Source: Gammaproteobacteria bacterium
GTDB lineage: Bacteria > Pseudomonadota > Gammaproteobacteria > SZUA-229
Direction of reading: 5' to 3'
Assembly: GCA_021768055.1 (NCBI GenBank)
Contig: JAASSE010000025.1
Coordinates: forward strand, 1-8,184
Length of the DNA stretch: 8,184 bases
Numbering within the stretch: the first letter of the stretch is position 1; each line of letters opens with the position of its first letter. A program made the position numbers and the translations under genes. Under the pieces are notes generated by a model. The model had not been told where the DNA came from. It saw nothing but the letters and a program-made list of their open reading frames with translations, and made no database searches. Shown in pieces: positions 5,514-8,184 of the stretch.

Positions 5514-6647
5514 TCAGGCTTCATCAAGTTCAGTTTTTCTGTATGGCTGGCTACCCATAAGTTGTTGATAATAGTCATCCAGTGCTGCGTCTTCATATTC
5601 GAGATGGCGGCGTATTGCGTCCCTGAAGCCTTCATGCACAAGCCAGTGTGCGGAACGTGTTCGAGTCGGCATATAACCACGGGCGATCTTATGTTCGCCC
5701 TGGGCACCGGGCTCGAAACGCTGCAGTCCATGACGAATGCAATATTCGATACCGGCGTAATAACAAACTTCGAAATGCAGGTTGTCATAATCTTCGTAAC
5801 AACCCCAATGCCTGCCGTACAACGTGTCATTGCTTTCAAAACAGATCGCGCCGGCGACGATGTTGCCCTCATGCATGGCCAGGATTGCCAGCAGGCGATG
5901 CGCCATCGCCTGGAAGAATTCCAGTGTCAACGTAGGCGTGCCTGACTTGCGCATGAAGGTGATGCGGTAAAAATCATACAGCGTGTTCCATTGCTGCTGA
6001 TTCAGCTCACTGCCGTTAATAACCTCGATTGAAATACCTGCATCAACAACTTTCTTACGGTCGCGCTTGATGTTTTTGCGCTTCTTGCTGTTCAACTGCG
6101 ACAGAAAGTGGTCAAAACTTTCGTAGTCCTGGTTATGCCAGTGAAACTGGTAGTCGCTGCGCAACAGCATGCCGGCGTGCTCGAGTGCGCGCAGGTCGTC
6201 ATCGCTGCAAAACAGCCAGTGTGCGGAGGAGAGCTGGTGTTCGGCAACAACATCGACCGCGTTTTGTATCAGCCGCTGCCTGATCACCGCTGTGTCTGTA
6301 TTGCCGTGACATAGCAGGCGCGGACCCAATGCCGGTGTGAACGGTACCGCGATCAGCAGCTTCGGATAATAGGCGACGCCGTTGCGTTGATAGGCATCAG
6401 CCCAGGCCCAGTCAAACACGAATTCGCCGTATGAATTGTTTTTGAAATAGGCCGGACTCGCCCCGACCAGTCGGTCATGGTCGTACACCAGCAGGTGGTT
6501 GGGCTGCCAGCCCCACGGCTGCAGACAATCATGCTGTTCCAATGCGTTCAGGAAGTCATGCTGGATAAACGGATTGTCACAACCCGTAAGCGCATTCCAG
6601 TCTGCTGCATTGATTTCGGCAAGCGATGAAACTGATGTCAGTTTCAT
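5514..6647 (-). CDS. FemAB-like GNAT-fold acyltransferase, COG3146/DUF482 family
   Basis: This 377-residue protein matches the COG3146 family (Pfam FemAB_like), predicted N-acyltransferases with a double GNAT fold, often labelled peptidoglycan biosynthesis protein on slim evidence. Visible blocks: NPFIQHDFLNALEQ (25-38), VPFTPALGPRLL (101-112), FHWHNQDYESFDHFLSQLNSKKRKNIKRDRKKV (168-200, a basic segment typical of the family), YDFYRITFMRK (224-234), GRHWGCYEDYDNLHFEVCYYAGIEYCIRHGLQRFEPGAQGEHKIARGYMPTRTRSAHW (278-335) and a C-terminal AIRRHLEYE (344-352). Length is as expected for the family. The start is 11 nt after the trxB stop; no clear ribosome binding site is visible, so translation may be coupled. 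The substrate is unknown; no peptidoglycan genes are adjacent. Confidence 0.9.
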   Translation of the reverse strand: MKLTSVSSLAEINAADWNALTGCDNPFIQHDFLNALEQHDCLQPWGWQPNHLLVYDHDRLVGASPAYFKNNSYGEFVFDWAWADAYQRNGVAYYPKLLIAVPFTPALGPRLLCHGNTDTAVIRQRLIQNAVDVVAEHQLSSAHWLFCSDDDLRALEHAGMLLRSDYQFHWHNQDYESFDHFLSQLNSKKRKNIKRDRKKVVDAGISIEVINGSELNQQQWNTLYDFYRITFMRKSGTPTLTLEFFQAMAHRLLAILAMHEGNIVAGAICFESNDTLYGRHWGCYEDYDNLHFEVCYYAGIEYCIRHGLQRFEPGAQGEHKIARGYMPTRTRSAHWLVHEGFRDAIRRHLEYEDAALDDYYQQLMGSQPYRKTELDEA

Positions 6648-6658
6648 GTGAGTGCGGT

Positions 6659-7654
<996 letters not shown>

Positions 7655-7656
7655 CT

Positions 7657-7704
7657 ACGGGATTCTCAGCGGGGCATATATTAGCAAATCTTTATGAATC
7701 CCGT
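7657..7704. promoter_or_regulatory. Nine-bp inverted repeat in the trxB/ald control region (possible operator)
   Basis: ACGGGATTC (7657-7665) and its exact reverse complement GAATCCCGT (7696-7704) are separated by 30 nt and bracket the predicted trxB -10. A further ACGGG half-copy lies at 7713-7717, forming with the 7700-7704 arm a smaller 5-bp inverted repeat. The arrangement could bind a regulator of trxB, ald or both. The 30-nt spacing is long for a single dimer site, so looping or chance are alternatives. Confidence 0.35.
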
Positions 7705-7707
7705 GAA
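7678..7707 (-). promoter_or_regulatory. Candidate trxB promoter
   Basis: On the minus strand TTCACG (7707-7702) is followed after 18 nt by TAATAT (7683-7678). The -35 matches 4 of 6 consensus bases, and the predicted transcript has a leader of about 35 nt that includes the GGAG ribosome binding site. A weaker alternative uses TTGACC further upstream (7721-7716). No convincing plus-strand promoter for ald was found in the 114-nt gap. Confidence 0.4.
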
Positions 7708-7750
7708 TGGCAACGGGTCAAATGAAAAATACAGCTACATAGGACAGGAA

Positions 7751-8184
7751 ATGAATACGGGAATTCCACTAGAAGTAATGTACGGCGAAGGCCGCGTAGC
7801 ATTGGTACCGGGATCATGTGCACAACTGACTGCAGCCGGACACAAGGTGTTCATGGAAGCCGGCGCCGGTCTTGGCAGCGGTTACAAGGATTACGATTAC
7901 ATCAATGCCGGTGTTGAAATTGTTAAAGACAAGGCGGCACTGTTTGAAGCCGCCGAGTTGATCGTCAAGGTCAAACAGCCGCTGGAAGCCGGGTTGCAAC
8001 ATCTGGCTGATAAACATTGCATCTTCAGTTTTCTGCACCTGGCGCCGCAGCCGGAACTGACACAACGGCTGTGCGATTTAGGTCTCACCGCGATTGCCTT
8101 TGAAGCCGTCGTTGATGAAGCCGGCAAACGGCCATTGCTGGCACCGATGAGTGCAATTGCCGGTCGGCTTGCGGTACTCGGTGG
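7751..8184 (+). CDS. ald: Alanine dehydrogenase (N-terminal part, cut by window edge)
   Basis: The ATG at 7751 opens a frame that runs off the right edge, giving 144 residues of an expected 370 or so. The sequence follows the N-terminal domain of alanine dehydrogenases, which interconvert L-alanine and pyruvate plus ammonia with NAD+. Visible are EGRVALVP (13-20), AGHKVFMEAGAGLGSGYKDYDYINAGVEIV (29-58), LIVKVKQP (70-77), FSFLHLAPQPELTQRL (92-107), TAIAFEAV (113-120) and LLAPMSAIAGRLA (129-141). R15, K75 and H96 sit at the substrate and catalytic positions known for this family. The ribosome binding site is AGGA (7741-7744), 6 nt before the ATG. The first strand (IPLEVMYGEGRV) departs from the usual PKEIKxxExRV, so this is a divergent subgroup. 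The related transhydrogenase PntA subunit is less likely given the HLAPxPELT and PLLAPMS blocks. Confidence 0.88.
   Translation, partial: MNTGIPLEVMYGEGRVALVPGSCAQLTAAGHKVFMEAGAGLGSGYKDYDYINAGVEIVKDKAALFEAAELIVKVKQPLEAGLQHLADKHCIFSFLHLAPQPELTQRLCDLGLTAIAFEAVVDEAGKRPLLAPMSAIAGRLAVLG

Noticed and set aside
5486..5872. A 128-residue minus-strand ORF in another frame of the COG3146 gene
   Set aside because: It lies inside a well-conserved coding region in a different frame, and its translation shows no recognisable domain.

Overview
The window looks like chromosomal DNA of a gammaproteobacterium, probably an environmental and possibly sulfur-oxidising or marine lineage. The support is the aat/trxB neighbourhood, an alanine dehydrogenase gene divergent from trxB, a COG3146 (FemAB-like) acetyltransferase and moderate GC content. 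No rRNA, tRNA, CRISPR array, insertion sequence or phage gene was seen. The species assignment is inference.

Layout from left to right. (1) 1-670 (+): the C-terminal part of a CPA2/KefB-type cation:proton antiporter, cut by the left edge. (2) 671-931: the gap between two convergent genes. Most of it is a roughly 183-bp imperfect palindrome (750-932), the most unusual non-coding structure in the window. (3) 932-2383 (-): a lipase maturation factor (LMF1)-family membrane protein. (4) 2384-2573: a divergent intergenic region with small palindromes and candidate promoters for both sides. (5) 2574-3579 (+): an AT-rich two-gene unit, an unrecognised Cys/His/Trp-rich membrane protein followed by a UspA-family protein whose ATP-binding glycine motif is degenerate. 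(6) 3600-7636 (-): a tightly packed set, transcribed in the order trxB, COG3146 acetyltransferase, periplasmic substrate-binding protein, small secreted protein of unknown function, aat. The three short gaps are 3, 3 and 11 nt. The one larger gap, before the substrate-binding protein, holds a plausible internal sigma70 promoter. (7) 7637-7750: the divergent trxB/ald control region with a 9-bp perfect inverted repeat. (8) 7751-8184 (+): the N-terminal third or so of alanine dehydrogenase, cut by the right edge.

How the genes work together: TrxB keeps thioredoxin reduced, and Aat tags proteins for N-degron proteolysis by ClpS/ClpAP. The substrate-binding protein looks like an amino-acid-type binding protein with no permease or ATPase gene nearby. 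Nothing in the window links these jobs biochemically beyond co-transcription. The least explained parts are the palindromic element, the gene at 2574-3107 with its UspA partner, and the binding protein plus small secreted protein placed inside the trxB-aat set.
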